DNA of 52,010 nucleotides from Actinomadura roseirufa (GTDB lineage Bacteria; Actinomycetota; Actinomycetes; Streptosporangiales; Streptosporangiaceae). The notes under the pieces are model-generated. The model searched no databases. It was not told the origin of the DNA and saw only the letters and a program-made list of their open reading frames with translations. Shown piece by piece: positions 26,496-34,957 of this stretch. How positions within the stretch are numbered: the first letter of the stretch is position 1; every line of letters starts with the position of its first letter. The stretch covers positions 1 through 52,010 of the forward strand of contig NZ_CAACVB010000030.1 in NCBI RefSeq assembly GCF_900659635.1, written 5' to 3'. The position numbers and the translations under genes are program-made.

Positions 26496-27306
26496 CACCG
26501 AACCCGGCAGCCCCACCGCGGACCCGCGGGTCTGCGAGGCGCCCGGCGTCCGCTTCGAGAAGGTCGTCAAGCGGTTCGGCTCCACCACCGTCCTGCGCGA
26601 GCTGGACTTCACCGTGGCGCCGGGCGAGCGCGTGACGCTGATCGGGCCGAGCGGGTCGGGCAAGACGACCATCCTGCGGCTGCTGATGACGCTGGAGAGG
26701 CCCGACGGCGGGCTCATCTGGGTCGGCGACGACACGCTGTGGCACATGGAGCGCGGCGGCGGGCGCGTCCCGGCGAACCAGAAGCACCTGCACGAGATGC
26801 GCAAGCGGATCGGCATGGTGTTCCAGCAGTTCAACCTGTTCCCCAACATGAACGTGCTGCGCAACCTGACCGAGGGGCCCATGCGGGTGCTGGGGCTGCC
26901 GAAGGACGAGGCGGTCGAGCGCGCCCGCGGGCTGCTGGACATGGTCGGGCTCGCCGACCGGATCGACGCCCACCCGTCGCGGCTGTCGGGCGGCCAGCAG
27001 CAGCGGGTGGCGATCGCGCGGGCACTGGCGATGGAACCGAAGGTTCTGCTGCTGGACGAGGTCACCTCGGCGCTGGACCCCGAGCTGGTCGTCGGCGTGC
27101 AGGACCTGCTGCGCGACATCGCACGGGAGAGCGACCTGACCCTGCTGTGCGTGACCCACGAGATGACCTTCGCGAAGGACATCTCCGACCGCGTCATGAT
27201 GTTCGACCAGGGCCAGATCGTCGAGGAGGGCCCGCCGGAGCAGATCTTCGGCGAGCCGTCCGAGCAGCGCACCCGGGACTTCCTGCAGGCGGTCCTCGCG
27301 AGCTGA
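26482..27306 (+). CDS. ehuA: Ectoine ABC transporter ATP-binding protein EhuA
   Basis: 274-aa ATPase of the polar amino-acid uptake class. Walker A GPSGSGKTT, Q-loop VFQQFNLFPNMNVL, signature LSGGQQQRVAIARAL, Walker B LLLDEVTSALDPE and the switch His in CVTHEM are all present. A 30-residue N-terminal extension precedes the core. It energises EhuBCD import. Last gene of the eight-gene ectoine locus, followed by a hairpin. Confidence 0.9.
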   Translation: MPPTDTEPGSPTADPRVCEAPGVRFEKVVKRFGSTTVLRELDFTVAPGERVTLIGPSGSGKTTILRLLMTLERPDGGLIWVGDDTLWHMERGGGRVPANQKHLHEMRKRIGMVFQQFNLFPNMNVLRNLTEGPMRVLGLPKDEAVERARGLLDMVGLADRIDAHPSRLSGGQQQRVAIARALAMEPKVLLLDEVTSALDPELVVGVQDLLRDIARESDLTLLCVTHEMTFAKDISDRVMMFDQGQIVEEGPPEQIFGEPSEQRTRDFLQAVLAS

Positions 27307-27307
27307 C

Positions 27308-27327
27308 GCGACGCCCCGGGGGGTCGC
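27308..27327. terminator. Hairpin between convergent ehuA and the HD gene
   Basis: GCGAC (27308-27312) pairs with GTCGC (27323-27327) around a CCCC/GGGG core. It lies just past the ehuA stop and before the stop of the opposing HD-domain gene, so it may serve both strands. Confidence 0.5.
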
Positions 27328-27360
27328 CCGCACCCGGCTCATCCTGGAGGTGCCGGAGAC

Positions 27361-28014
27361 TCAGGCGACGCCGGGCCAGGCGCGCGCGGTCTCCTCCTTC
27401 CACAGCGGAATCGTCAGGTCCACGCCGAACTGCCGCGCGACCTCGAAGGGCAGCGACCCGATCGGCGCCTTGCCCGGGTCGCGGGCGATCTGCCCGGTGA
27501 TCGCCGCGCCGAGCCCGCAGTCCTGGTCCAGGCGGGGGAACGCCGCGTGGACGCGCTCGGCGAGACCGGCGGGGAGCGTGTCCGCCTCCACGGCGGCGAC
27601 ATCGGTCCCGATGCCCGCGTGCACCAGCGCGGTCACGGGCCCGAAGCGGTGGGCGAGCCCGCGGCTGGTGTGCAGGGCGATCGCCTCCCAGACCGACTGG
27701 ATGTCCGACTCGTCCACGCCGCTCGCGCGCAGGAAGTCGGCGGCCAGGTCCGCTCCGTCCAGCTCGAAGCGCTGGTCTCCGTCGCCGTCCTCCGTCAGCC
27801 CGATGTCGTGCATGACGGCGGCGAGGAACAGCATCTCGTCGTTGTAGTCGGCCCCGGGATGGAGCCCTCGCAGCTCGCCGAGGGCCCGCCCGAACAGGTA
27901 GGCCCGCACGCTGTGGTGGGCGAGGGCGGTCGTCTCGGTCTCGAAGACCAGGGCGTACGCCTTCCGCGTCAGGTCGGTGTCGGGAATGGCGAACTCGGCG
28001 AACTGGTCGGCCAT
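27361..28014 (-). CDS. HD-domain phosphohydrolase-like protein
   Basis: 217 aa, cytosolic. HD-superfamily pattern: HHSVRAYLFGRALGE (His33/His34), then VMHDIGLTEDG (His69-Asp70) and a later HTSRGLAHR plus GIGTDVAA. The layout resembles the cyanamide hydratase/HDIG-like group, which acts on small nitrogen compounds or nucleotides; the substrate cannot be told from sequence. It is divergent from a GlxA-type AraC regulator across a 97-bp gap, suggesting that this regulator controls it. Confidence 0.75.
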   Translation of the reverse strand: MADQFAEFAIPDTDLTRKAYALVFETETTALAHHSVRAYLFGRALGELRGLHPGADYNDEMLFLAAVMHDIGLTEDGDGDQRFELDGADLAADFLRASGVDESDIQSVWEAIALHTSRGLAHRFGPVTALVHAGIGTDVAAVEADTLPAGLAERVHAAFPRLDQDCGLGAAITGQIARDPGKAPIGSLPFEVARQFGVDLTIPLWKEETARAWPGVA

Positions 28015-28099
28015 CGGGTCTCTCCTCGCTCGTGGTGATGCCTCCGATCGTCCGGCCCCGTCCGGTACCCCCGCCAGTGTCCCGAATGCCGATGTGCGC

Positions 28100-28105
28100 T
28101 ACGTT
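28100..28105 (+). promoter_or_regulatory. Possible -10 hexamer for a leaderless AraC-family transcript
   Basis: TACGTT ends exactly 6 nt before the ATG of the GlxA-type regulator, and no Shine-Dalgarno sequence precedes that ATG. This is the spacing expected if transcription starts at or next to the start codon. No clear -35 is visible. Confidence 0.4.
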
Positions 28106-28111
28106 CTGGCC

Positions 28112-29134
28112 ATGCACATCGTCGCGGTGCTCGCCCTGGACGAGGTCATCGCCTTCGACCTCGCCGTCCCGGGCCAGGTATTCGGCAGCGCCACCACGGA
28201 GGCCGGCGTCCCCCTTTACGAGGTCCGGGTGTGCGCCCCGCCGGGCGGGGTGGCCACCTCGTCGAAGCTGGGGCGGATGCGGGTGGAGACCCCTTATGGC
28301 CTGGACGCCCTGGCCGGGGCGGACACCGTCATCGTCCCCGGGCACGAGGAGCACGGGGAGCCGCCCGGCGAGGTGCTGGACGCGCTGCGCGCCGCCGGGG
28401 GCCGGGGCGCGCGCGTCGCCTCCATCTGCGTGGGCGCGTTCGTGCTGGCCGCGGCCGGCCTGCTGGACGGGCGCCGGGCCACGACCCACTGGATCCACGC
28501 GTCCGCGCTGGCCCGGCGGTACCCGCGGGTGTCGGTCGACCCGGACGTGCTGTTCGTCGACGAGGGGCGGGTGCTCACCTCCGCCGGGGTCGCCGCCGGG
28601 ATCGACCTGTGCCTGCACCTCGTCCGGCGCGACCACGGCGCCGCGACCGCCGCGCGGACCGCGCGCCGCATCATCATGCCGCCGCAGCGGGACGGCGGGC
28701 AGGCGCAGTTCATCCGGCACGAGGACCCGCCGGACGGCACGGCGGCGCTGCAGCCGACCCTCGCCTGGCTGGAGGCGAACCTGCACCGCCCGCTGGCGCT
28801 GGAGGACATCGCCCGGCACGCGTCGGTCAGCGTCCGGACCCTGACCCGGCGGTTCCAGGAGCAGGCGGGCACCACGCCGCGGCAGTGGCTGTCGCGGGCG
28901 CGCGTGCGCCGGGCGCAGCAGCTCCTGGAGAGCACGGACCTGCCGGTGGAGCGGATCGCGACCGAGACGGGCTACGGGTCGGCGGTGACGCTGCGTGCCC
29001 ATTTCGCACGCCGCGTCGGCGCGTCCCCGCAGGCGTACCGGACCGCCTTCCGCGCCCGCCCGCCCGCTCGGGCGGCCGAGTCCGGACCGGTGCCAGGTGC
29101 GCGCGCCCGCGTCCTACCGGCCGAAACCCGGTGA
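28112..29134 (+). CDS. GlxA-type AraC-family transcription regulator
   Basis: 340 aa. Residues 1-175 are a DJ-1/PfpI-like domain (VLALDEVIAFDLAVPGQVF, ADTVIVPGHEE, VASICVGAFVLAAAGLLDGR with the nucleophile-elbow Cys). Residues about 225-320 are an AraC HTH pair (LEDIARHASVSVRTLTRRFQ, ETGYGSAVTLRAHFARRVG). Such proteins are usually transcriptional activators sensing a small molecule. Divergence from the HD gene suggests local control. The C-terminal 20 residues are Arg/Pro/Ala-rich. Confidence 0.85.
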   Translation: MHIVAVLALDEVIAFDLAVPGQVFGSATTEAGVPLYEVRVCAPPGGVATSSKLGRMRVETPYGLDALAGADTVIVPGHEEHGEPPGEVLDALRAAGGRGARVASICVGAFVLAAAGLLDGRRATTHWIHASALARRYPRVSVDPDVLFVDEGRVLTSAGVAAGIDLCLHLVRRDHGAATAARTARRIIMPPQRDGGQAQFIRHEDPPDGTAALQPTLAWLEANLHRPLALEDIARHASVSVRTLTRRFQEQAGTTPRQWLSRARVRRAQQLLESTDLPVERIATETGYGSAVTLRAHFARRVGASPQAYRTAFRARPPARAAESGPVPGARARVLPAETR

Positions 29135-29321
29135 AGCGCCGGGCGGACGACGCCACCGGCGGCCTCCAACGCCCCGCCGCCATCACTGGAACGGCCGAGA
29201 CGACCGGTTCCGGCCGTGCGGGACGTGGTTCTCCGGTCACGGCCTGACGTCGGCTCGCCCGCCGTCTTACGCTTCCCTGCGAGTCACACGACCAGCCCCT
29301 CACCGTAAGGGAAGGCCGACC

Positions 29322-32195
29322 GTGGGGAACCCCCGAGCGCCCGAGCACGGACGCGGGCTCTTCGCGCTCTTCGCCTGGCTGACCGGCGGCCTGCCCTGGC
29401 GGCTCGACTCCCGTCCCTATCCCGCGATCGTCCTCGAACCCGCCGGGGACGGCGACGCCGACCCGCACCTCGACGAGCTCAAGCACGTCGCCGGCGAGAT
29501 GGGCCTGACCTTCATCGCGCCCGACCTCCCGGACCGCGGCTCCGACGCCGCCGCCGCGCTCGCCCTCATCGACACCCTCTCCCACCCGCTGACCTGGAGC
29601 CGCGCCCGCTCCCCCTTCGGCAGGCTGCGCTTCCCCCGCTCCGATCTCGTCCGGACGATCCAGGCCGCCGCGGCCGAGCGGCCGCCGGGCCCCGACGGCA
29701 CCCACCCGCCGCCGCCCTACCGGCGCTCCCCGCTCGCGTCCGCCGCCCGCTGGAACGAGCACGCCGGCCTGTTCCGCTGGCAGGGCGGCACCGTCCACGC
29801 GCCCGCCTGGTGGTCCACCATCGGCGCGTCCGTCGTCGCCGTCATCGCCGTCCTCGCCGGCGGCATCGCCGAGCAGACCCCGCGCCGGCTGCTGGTCACC
29901 GCGGCCGCCGTCCTGGCCGCCGCGCTGCTGCTGGTCGCCGCGCTCAGCGCCCGGCGCATCTGGCTGCCGGTGCTGTCGCGCGCCGGGTTCGGCGGCCGCT
30001 ACCGCTGGTTCGCCCGCACCTCCTTCTTCGCCGTCCTCGGCGAGGGCGACGAGGACGGCGACGCCCTCGGCTTCGAGGGCCGCCTGCACCGCGTCCTCGA
30101 AGGGCTCTGCAAGCCCGACGCCGCCCGCTTCCTCCTCCAGATCAAGACGTTCGCGCTGCTGGAGGACATGCGCGACCAGCACCGCAAGCTCGCGCCCAGC
30201 CTCCGCGGCTTCAAGCGCCCGGCCCCGCCCGTGGTGTTCCTGGCCCGCGCCGGGCGGCGCAACGGCGGCCTGGCCGTGCTGTCGGCGATGAGCGACATCC
30301 GCACCCGGCGCAGCGAGTTCCACCCGCTGATCATCATCGCCTCCGTGGACGCCGCCACCCGCGACGCCCTCGGTCCCGCCGCGGCGCCCGAGGGCGGCGG
30401 CGCCCCCCGCGACCGCTACGAGCACTGGCGCTCCTCACTCGGCCTCGCCCAGGGCCCGAGCGAGGCCGTCCCGCTGCCCTGGCTCCTGCGCATCCCCGTC
30501 GACGGCGACCCCGCCGCCGAGCGCACCGGCGACGACACCCCCGACCTCAGCGTCCGGCGCCGCCCGCGCTGGACGTGGCTGTGGTCGCGGCGCAGCCTCC
30601 TGGCCGCCGTCGTCCTCGCCGCGATCGCGCTGACGTTCGCCCAGACCAACCTGCGCGCCACCTACTGCAGCGTCGGCCTGCCCGTCTCCTGGAACGCCGA
30701 CACCCACCTGCAGACCAACGACGACGGCAGCCGCGAGTGCGTCGGCGTGTCCACCGGCGGCGTCCGGTTCGAGCGCGGCGCCGACAGCATCGGCCTGGAC
30801 GGCGACCGCCGCCGCCCCTCCCCCGCCAACACCGGCGCCCACCTCACCCTCGCCGACCTGCAACGCCGCATCGAGGACGAGAACCGCGCGGTCGTCCACA
30901 GCGGCAAGCCCTACGTCACGATCGTCTACGTCGGCGTGTTCACCGCCGGGGCCGGACAGAGCGAGCTGACCGTCTCCAGCGTCCAGGAGCTGGCGGGGGC
31001 CTACCTCGCGCAGACCCGCAACAACCGGCGCGGCCAGCCCGGCGAGATCGGCAACCCGCTCCGGGTGCGCCTCCTGCCCGCCAACGCCGGGCAGGACATG
31101 GCGTTCGCCCCCGAGACCGCGGGCCGCATCCTGCGCATCGCCCGGCGTGACCCGTCCGTGGTCGGCGTGGTCGGCATCGGCCGCAACACCGCGCCGTCCA
31201 GGGCCGCCATCGAACGGCTGACCCGCTCCGGCCTGCCCGTCGTCAACACCGTCAACTCCTCCGACCTCCTCCCGGACCTCCCCCACTACTACGGCCTCGC
31301 CTCCACCGACCACGACGAGGCCGCCGCGATCGCCGCCACCGCCCGCGCCGAGCTGGGCGGCCGGCCGGTCGAGAGCGCGATGCTCGTCCACCGCGCGCCC
31401 GGCCCGTCCGGCGACGCCTACAGCCGCGAGATCGCCGACGACGTCACCCGCGCCCTGCGGTCCCGCCGCACCGAGGACGTCGAGTACGTCGGCATCGACG
31501 ACGTGTCCCTCAAGGTGCGGACGGCCTGCGACAAGTCCGGCTCCTACACCCTCGTCTTCTTCGCCGGGCGCGCCGAGGACATGCCCGGCCTGATGAACGG
31601 CCTCACCCAGGGCGGCTGCACCAAGAGGCGCCTCCTGCTGTTCGCGGGCGACGACATCACCAAGTCCCAGTTCGGCACCGGCCCCCACCAGGTGCCGCTG
31701 CCGGCGAACATGACCGTCTACCACACCGCGTTCGTCCACCTGCCGAGTCTCATCGCCGACAACGGCGACCAGACCAGCGACTTCTTCCTGCTCGCCCGCA
31801 ACCGCTTCGGCATCGGCGCCCCCCGCGTCCGCCCCGACGAGCCGCTGCTGGTCAACGGGCAGATGGCCCTCGGCTTCGACGCCGCCGTCGCGGTCGGCCA
31901 GGCCGCGCAGAGCGCCTTCGGCGCCCTCGGCCCCCATCTGGTCACCGGCGGCCGGGCCGTCACCTCCGGCGCCGTCCTCCTCGAACTGCGTCACCTGCAC
32001 GTCCTGCAGGGCGGCAGCGCCACCGGCGACATCGACTTCCGCCCCGACTCCGCCCACGAGGTCAACGGCCCCGGCAACCGCGGCCTCACCATGATCAAGG
32101 TGACGGCGCGGCAGGGCAGTCCCGTGTCGACCCCCGTCTGCGGCCGCCTCAACGGCGCCCGCCCCGCCCCGCACCTGCCGCCCTGCCCCCACTGA
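29322..32195 (+). CDS. Large membrane receptor-like protein with extracellular type-1 periplasmic-binding domain
   Basis: 957 aa from a GTG with AAGGGAAGG about 6 nt upstream. Predicted topology: cytosolic 1-162; TM 163-182; TM 189-210; cytosolic 211-420; TM 424-441; extracellular 442-957. The outer part matches the branched-chain amino-acid (type-1) binding fold: VTIVYVGVFTAG, LAGAYLAQTRNN, VVGVVGIGRNT, GLPVVNTVNSSDLL, then YSREIADDV and TLVFFAGRAEDM. The 211-345 part (RFLLQIKTFALLEDMRDQH, PPVVFLARAGRRNGG) is not recognised. No ABC permease or ATPase is adjacent, so it is more likely a receptor or sensor than a transporter component. No Walker A motif was seen. Confidence 0.65.
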   Translation: MGNPRAPEHGRGLFALFAWLTGGLPWRLDSRPYPAIVLEPAGDGDADPHLDELKHVAGEMGLTFIAPDLPDRGSDAAAALALIDTLSHPLTWSRARSPFGRLRFPRSDLVRTIQAAAAERPPGPDGTHPPPPYRRSPLASAARWNEHAGLFRWQGGTVHAPAWWSTIGASVVAVIAVLAGGIAEQTPRRLLVTAAAVLAAALLLVAALSARRIWLPVLSRAGFGGRYRWFARTSFFAVLGEGDEDGDALGFEGRLHRVLEGLCKPDAARFLLQIKTFALLEDMRDQHRKLAPSLRGFKRPAPPVVFLARAGRRNGGLAVLSAMSDIRTRRSEFHPLIIIASVDAATRDALGPAAAPEGGGAPRDRYEHWRSSLGLAQGPSEAVPLPWLLRIPVDGDPAAERTGDDTPDLSVRRRPRWTWLWSRRSLLAAVVLAAIALTFAQTNLRATYCSVGLPVSWNADTHLQTNDDGSRECVGVSTGGVRFERGADSIGLDGDRRRPSPANTGAHLTLADLQRRIEDENRAVVHSGKPYVTIVYVGVFTAGAGQSELTVSSVQELAGAYLAQTRNNRRGQPGEIGNPLRVRLLPANAGQDMAFAPETAGRILRIARRDPSVVGVVGIGRNTAPSRAAIERLTRSGLPVVNTVNSSDLLPDLPHYYGLASTDHDEAAAIAATARAELGGRPVESAMLVHRAPGPSGDAYSREIADDVTRALRSRRTEDVEYVGIDDVSLKVRTACDKSGSYTLVFFAGRAEDMPGLMNGLTQGGCTKRRLLLFAGDDITKSQFGTGPHQVPLPANMTVYHTAFVHLPSLIADNGDQTSDFFLLARNRFGIGAPRVRPDEPLLVNGQMALGFDAAVAVGQAAQSAFGALGPHLVTGGRAVTSGAVLLELRHLHVLQGGSATGDIDFRPDSAHEVNGPGNRGLTMIKVTARQGSPVSTPVCGRLNGARPAPHLPPCPH

Positions 32196-32244
32196 CCGGC
32201 ACGGCGCCGCACCCGGACTCCTCCGGCGGTCCCCGTCCTGCTCA

Positions 32245-32276
32245 GCCCACCGGAATGGTCGGCGCGGTTCCGGTGG
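32245..32276. terminator. Bidirectional hairpin between convergent genes
   Basis: CCCACCGGAA (32245-32254) and TTCCGGTGGG (32267-32276) are a perfect 10-bp inverted repeat with a 12-nt loop, placed between the receptor-like gene stop and the isomerase-like gene stop. Confidence 0.65.
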
Positions 32277-32285
32277 GACGTTCCG

Positions 32286-33137
32286 TCACACGGCGGACGG
32301 ACTCGTCGATGCGGCGGCGGTCAGCCTGTCGCGCATCAGAATCGTCTCGGAGAGGGTGTCGCACTCGTCGCAGCGGGCCTGGTCGATCCACAGGTACTCG
32401 GTGATCAGAAAACCGTCGAAGCCGGCGTCGGCGAGGCCGCCGACGACGTGCTCGTAGTCGATCTCGTTCTCCTTCATCCCGACCTGGAGCCGCTCAGGCC
32501 GGGCCCCTCGGGCGTGCAGGCGCCGGACCCGGCCGAACACCGGGTCGAGCTCGGGTACGGCGTACCCCTGCATGACGAAGTGCGAGTGGTCCAGCGTCAG
32601 CCCCAGTCCCGGGCAGAGTTCGACCAGCCGCCTCGTGTCGCCGGGAGAGGCCACGATCGAACCGACGTGCGGCTCGACCGAGACCTCCAGCCCGGCCTCC
32701 CGCGCCGCCTGGACCCGGACGGCCAGTTCCTCCGCCGCCCGGGCGAGCGAGTCCTCGTGAGCGACGCCCTCGAAGTCCAGACCGGGCAAGATCGTGAGGC
32801 CGTCGGCACCTGCGGCGCCGGCGAACTCGACCCATTGCTTGAAGCGCTCCCGGGAACGTTCCCTCTCCTGCGAACCCGGATGGTTCACCGCGAGGACCGA
32901 GAAATCCGGATCGGCCATCAGGAACACGTCGGCGGCCACCAGGCCGTGACGGGCGAGCCGCTCGGCCACCTCGCGCCCACGCGCACCCGGGTCGGCCGCG
33001 ACCTCCTCGGCCCGCAGCCGGGTCCCCGAACCCCACACACCGACGTTGACCCCGGCGAAACCAAGACTCGCGATGAGGGCACAGGCCTCCTCGTGACCGA
33101 GAAGCGGAAAGGTGTAGTCCGAGCACGCGAGCTTCAT
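32286..33137 (-). CDS. Sugar phosphate isomerase/epimerase-like TIM-barrel protein
   Basis: 283 aa of the xylose-isomerase-like TIM-barrel superfamily. Metal-ligand candidates appear in order: Glu in VSVEPHVGS, Asp/His in LTLDHSHF, His in RRLHARG and Glu in FLITEYLW. It probably isomerises or epimerises a sugar, ketose or inositol derivative; the substrate is unknown. A DECD Cys pair region (ARCDECDTL) near the C-terminus is unusual. It stands alone between two unrelated transcription units. Confidence 0.75.
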   Translation of the reverse strand: MKLACSDYTFPLLGHEEACALIASLGFAGVNVGVWGSGTRLRAEEVAADPGARGREVAERLARHGLVAADVFLMADPDFSVLAVNHPGSQERERSRERFKQWVEFAGAAGADGLTILPGLDFEGVAHEDSLARAAEELAVRVQAAREAGLEVSVEPHVGSIVASPGDTRRLVELCPGLGLTLDHSHFVMQGYAVPELDPVFGRVRRLHARGARPERLQVGMKENEIDYEHVVGGLADAGFDGFLITEYLWIDQARCDECDTLSETILMRDRLTAAASTSPSAV

Positions 33138-33234
33138 GCCTTGTCCCCTTTGTCTCCGGGTAGAGATCGATGGTCGATCAACTTAGCCCAGCCGGTTCGG
33201 CCTCGATCCGGTCCGGAGCACCGGCCTTCGCGGG

Positions 33235-34362
33235 TCACCAGGCGAAGTGGCTCGTCTGGTTCGCGGAACCGTCCAGCCTGGTGGGGGTGCGTTGGCCGGT
33301 GGTCAGGTTCGCCAGCGTCCGCACGCCGTTGCGCTGGTAGAGCACGTGGGTCCCATCGGCGCTGACCGCCCAGTCACGATCGAGCACCGTGGTGACCCAC
33401 GTGTCCAGGATGATGTTGGGCAGGTCCGGGCGGTCGGTCAGCTTCAACAGGCGTCCCGAGGTCGGGGTGGTGCGCACGACGACGCGGTCGCCGTCGGGGA
33501 GCAGCTCGAAGCGGCCGGCGTCATCGCGCTGGGAGAGAGTCCGCGTGGCCCGCAGGACGGAGGGAGGCTCCTTCGGGTCCAGCCGACCCGCCCAGCGGGC
33601 GGACGCCCACAGCAGTGAACCGTCGCGGGCCCAGGCGAGGGAGGACACCGAGACCGAGCTGCCCCACGTCGCGGTGCGTCCGGTGCGCAGGTCCCAGAAC
33701 GAGATGCCCCAGGCCCTCTTGCCGCCGACCCTCATGGCCAGCCGGGTCGCGTCGGGTGAGACCGACAGGCCGTCGACGCTCGCCCAGTGTGACGGCTCCG
33801 AGGTGGTCAGGGTCTCGTCGACCGGCGCGACCGCCTCCAGGTCACGGGCGGACGGGGCCTGGGCGACGAGGACCGCGCGGCCCTCGGGGCGGCCGGAGTC
33901 GCCGGTGTGGACCCGGGCCACCATCCACCGGCCGGCCGGCGACTTGCGCACGGTGAAGAAGAAGGTGCGGTTGTCCGCGGCGGCGGCGAGGCTCGACATC
34001 GCCATCTCGTCGTAGCCGGACGGCGGCCGGACGGTGCCCCTGACCGCGCCGGTGGCGAGGTCCACGATCTGCGGCCGCGACCCGCCCCGCTGCCGCATCG
34101 CGAAGACGGGCGACGCGGCCGGTCGCACCGGCGTGGCGGTCGCGGCGCCGGGCGTGAAGGCGTCCTCGGCGACGTCGGCGCCCCGGACGAGGCCGACGGT
34201 GAGCGCCAGGACGAGCGTCGCGGCCACCGCGGCGACGGCCGCCGGGACCGCGGAGACGCGGCGGGGCCGGAGCCGGTCCCAGTCGGGTTCCGGCGGGGCC
34301 TGGACGCCGGCGGTCGCGGCCTCGAAGGCGCGGCGCAGGCGGGTCTCCGGATCGGTGGTCAT
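33235..34362 (-). CDS. Membrane-anchored beta-propeller-like protein paired with an ECF sigma factor
   Basis: 375 aa. A cytosolic N-terminus (1-35, DPETRLRRAFEAA) precedes one transmembrane helix (36-60) and a large extracellular part with WD40/TolB-like strands (QIVDLATGAVRGTV, GLSVSPDATRLAMRV, ISFWDLRTGRTATW, WAVSADGTHVLYQ). The ATG overlaps the sigma-factor stop (ATGA), so it is probably a regulator of that sigma factor. It lacks the HxxxCxxC zinc anti-sigma motif, so it would be a non-canonical anti-sigma or sensor. Confidence 0.7.
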   Translation of the reverse strand: MTTDPETRLRRAFEAATAGVQAPPEPDWDRLRPRRVSAVPAAVAAVAATLVLALTVGLVRGADVAEDAFTPGAATATPVRPAASPVFAMRQRGGSRPQIVDLATGAVRGTVRPPSGYDEMAMSSLAAAADNRTFFFTVRKSPAGRWMVARVHTGDSGRPEGRAVLVAQAPSARDLEAVAPVDETLTTSEPSHWASVDGLSVSPDATRLAMRVGGKRAWGISFWDLRTGRTATWGSSVSVSSLAWARDGSLLWASARWAGRLDPKEPPSVLRATRTLSQRDDAGRFELLPDGDRVVVRTTPTSGRLLKLTDRPDLPNIILDTWVTTVLDRDWAVSADGTHVLYQRNGVRTLANLTTGQRTPTRLDGSANQTSHFAW

Positions 34363-34847
34363 CCTCGGCCTCCCAGCAGATCCTCAAGAGCGCGCAGGGC
34401 ACGCGAGACCGTCGAGGAGACGGTCCCGCGGCTCACCCCGAGCGTGGCGGCGATGGCCTGGTCGTCGAGGTCCAGGAAGAAGCGCAGGACGAGGACCTCG
34501 CGCTGGCGGCGGCTGAGCCCGTCCAGCGCCGCGAACACCTCGGCCCGCTCCTCGCGCAGCAGCACGGCCGCCTCCGCGGAGCCGTCCGGGACGAGCCGCG
34601 GGACCGCGGCGCGCTCGGCGACCTTCCTGCGTCGCAGGGCCGAGCGGCAGGCGTTGACCACCGACGTGCGAAGGTAGGCCTCCGGGCTCTCCGGCGGGCC
34701 CTTGCGTCTCCAGCGGCGATGCAGGCCCAGAAAGGCGTCCTGGACCAGCTCTTCGGACAGTTCCTCATCGTTGGTCAGGAGCACCGCTGTGCGCACCAGC
34801 GTTCTCGCGTGCTCGTGGAACAACGCGGAGAGAGCTTCTCTCGACAC
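34359..34847 (-). CDS. ECF RNA polymerase sigma factor, SigE-like family
   Basis: 162 aa from a GTG start. Sigma region 2: RTAVLLTNDEELSEELVQDAF then HRRW. Region 4 with HTH: LSRRQREVLVLRFFLDLDD then QAIAATLGVSRGTVSSTVSRAL. There is no C-terminal extension. It would direct RNA polymerase to a stress or envelope regulon and probably its own operon. The overlapping downstream gene is its likely regulator. Confidence 0.88.
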   Translation of the reverse strand: MSREALSALFHEHARTLVRTAVLLTNDEELSEELVQDAFLGLHRRWRRKGPPESPEAYLRTSVVNACRSALRRRKVAERAAVPRLVPDGSAEAAVLLREERAEVFAALDGLSRRQREVLVLRFFLDLDDQAIAATLGVSRGTVSSTVSRALRALEDLLGGRG

Positions 34848-34957
34848 TCCAGGGTCCGCCCTTTCTCGAGCTTCTACCTAGAAAGACGTCCCGCGGCGCC
34901 GATTGCTGAAGGGCTCGGGGAGTCGGTGCCGATTTCTCGGGCGGACCGCCGCGCGGC

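Noticed and set aside
30435..32192. Minus-strand 585-codon frame
   Set aside because: Antisense to the receptor-like protein, which has clear motifs and topology; the antisense product is Gly/Ala/Val-rich without recognisable domains.
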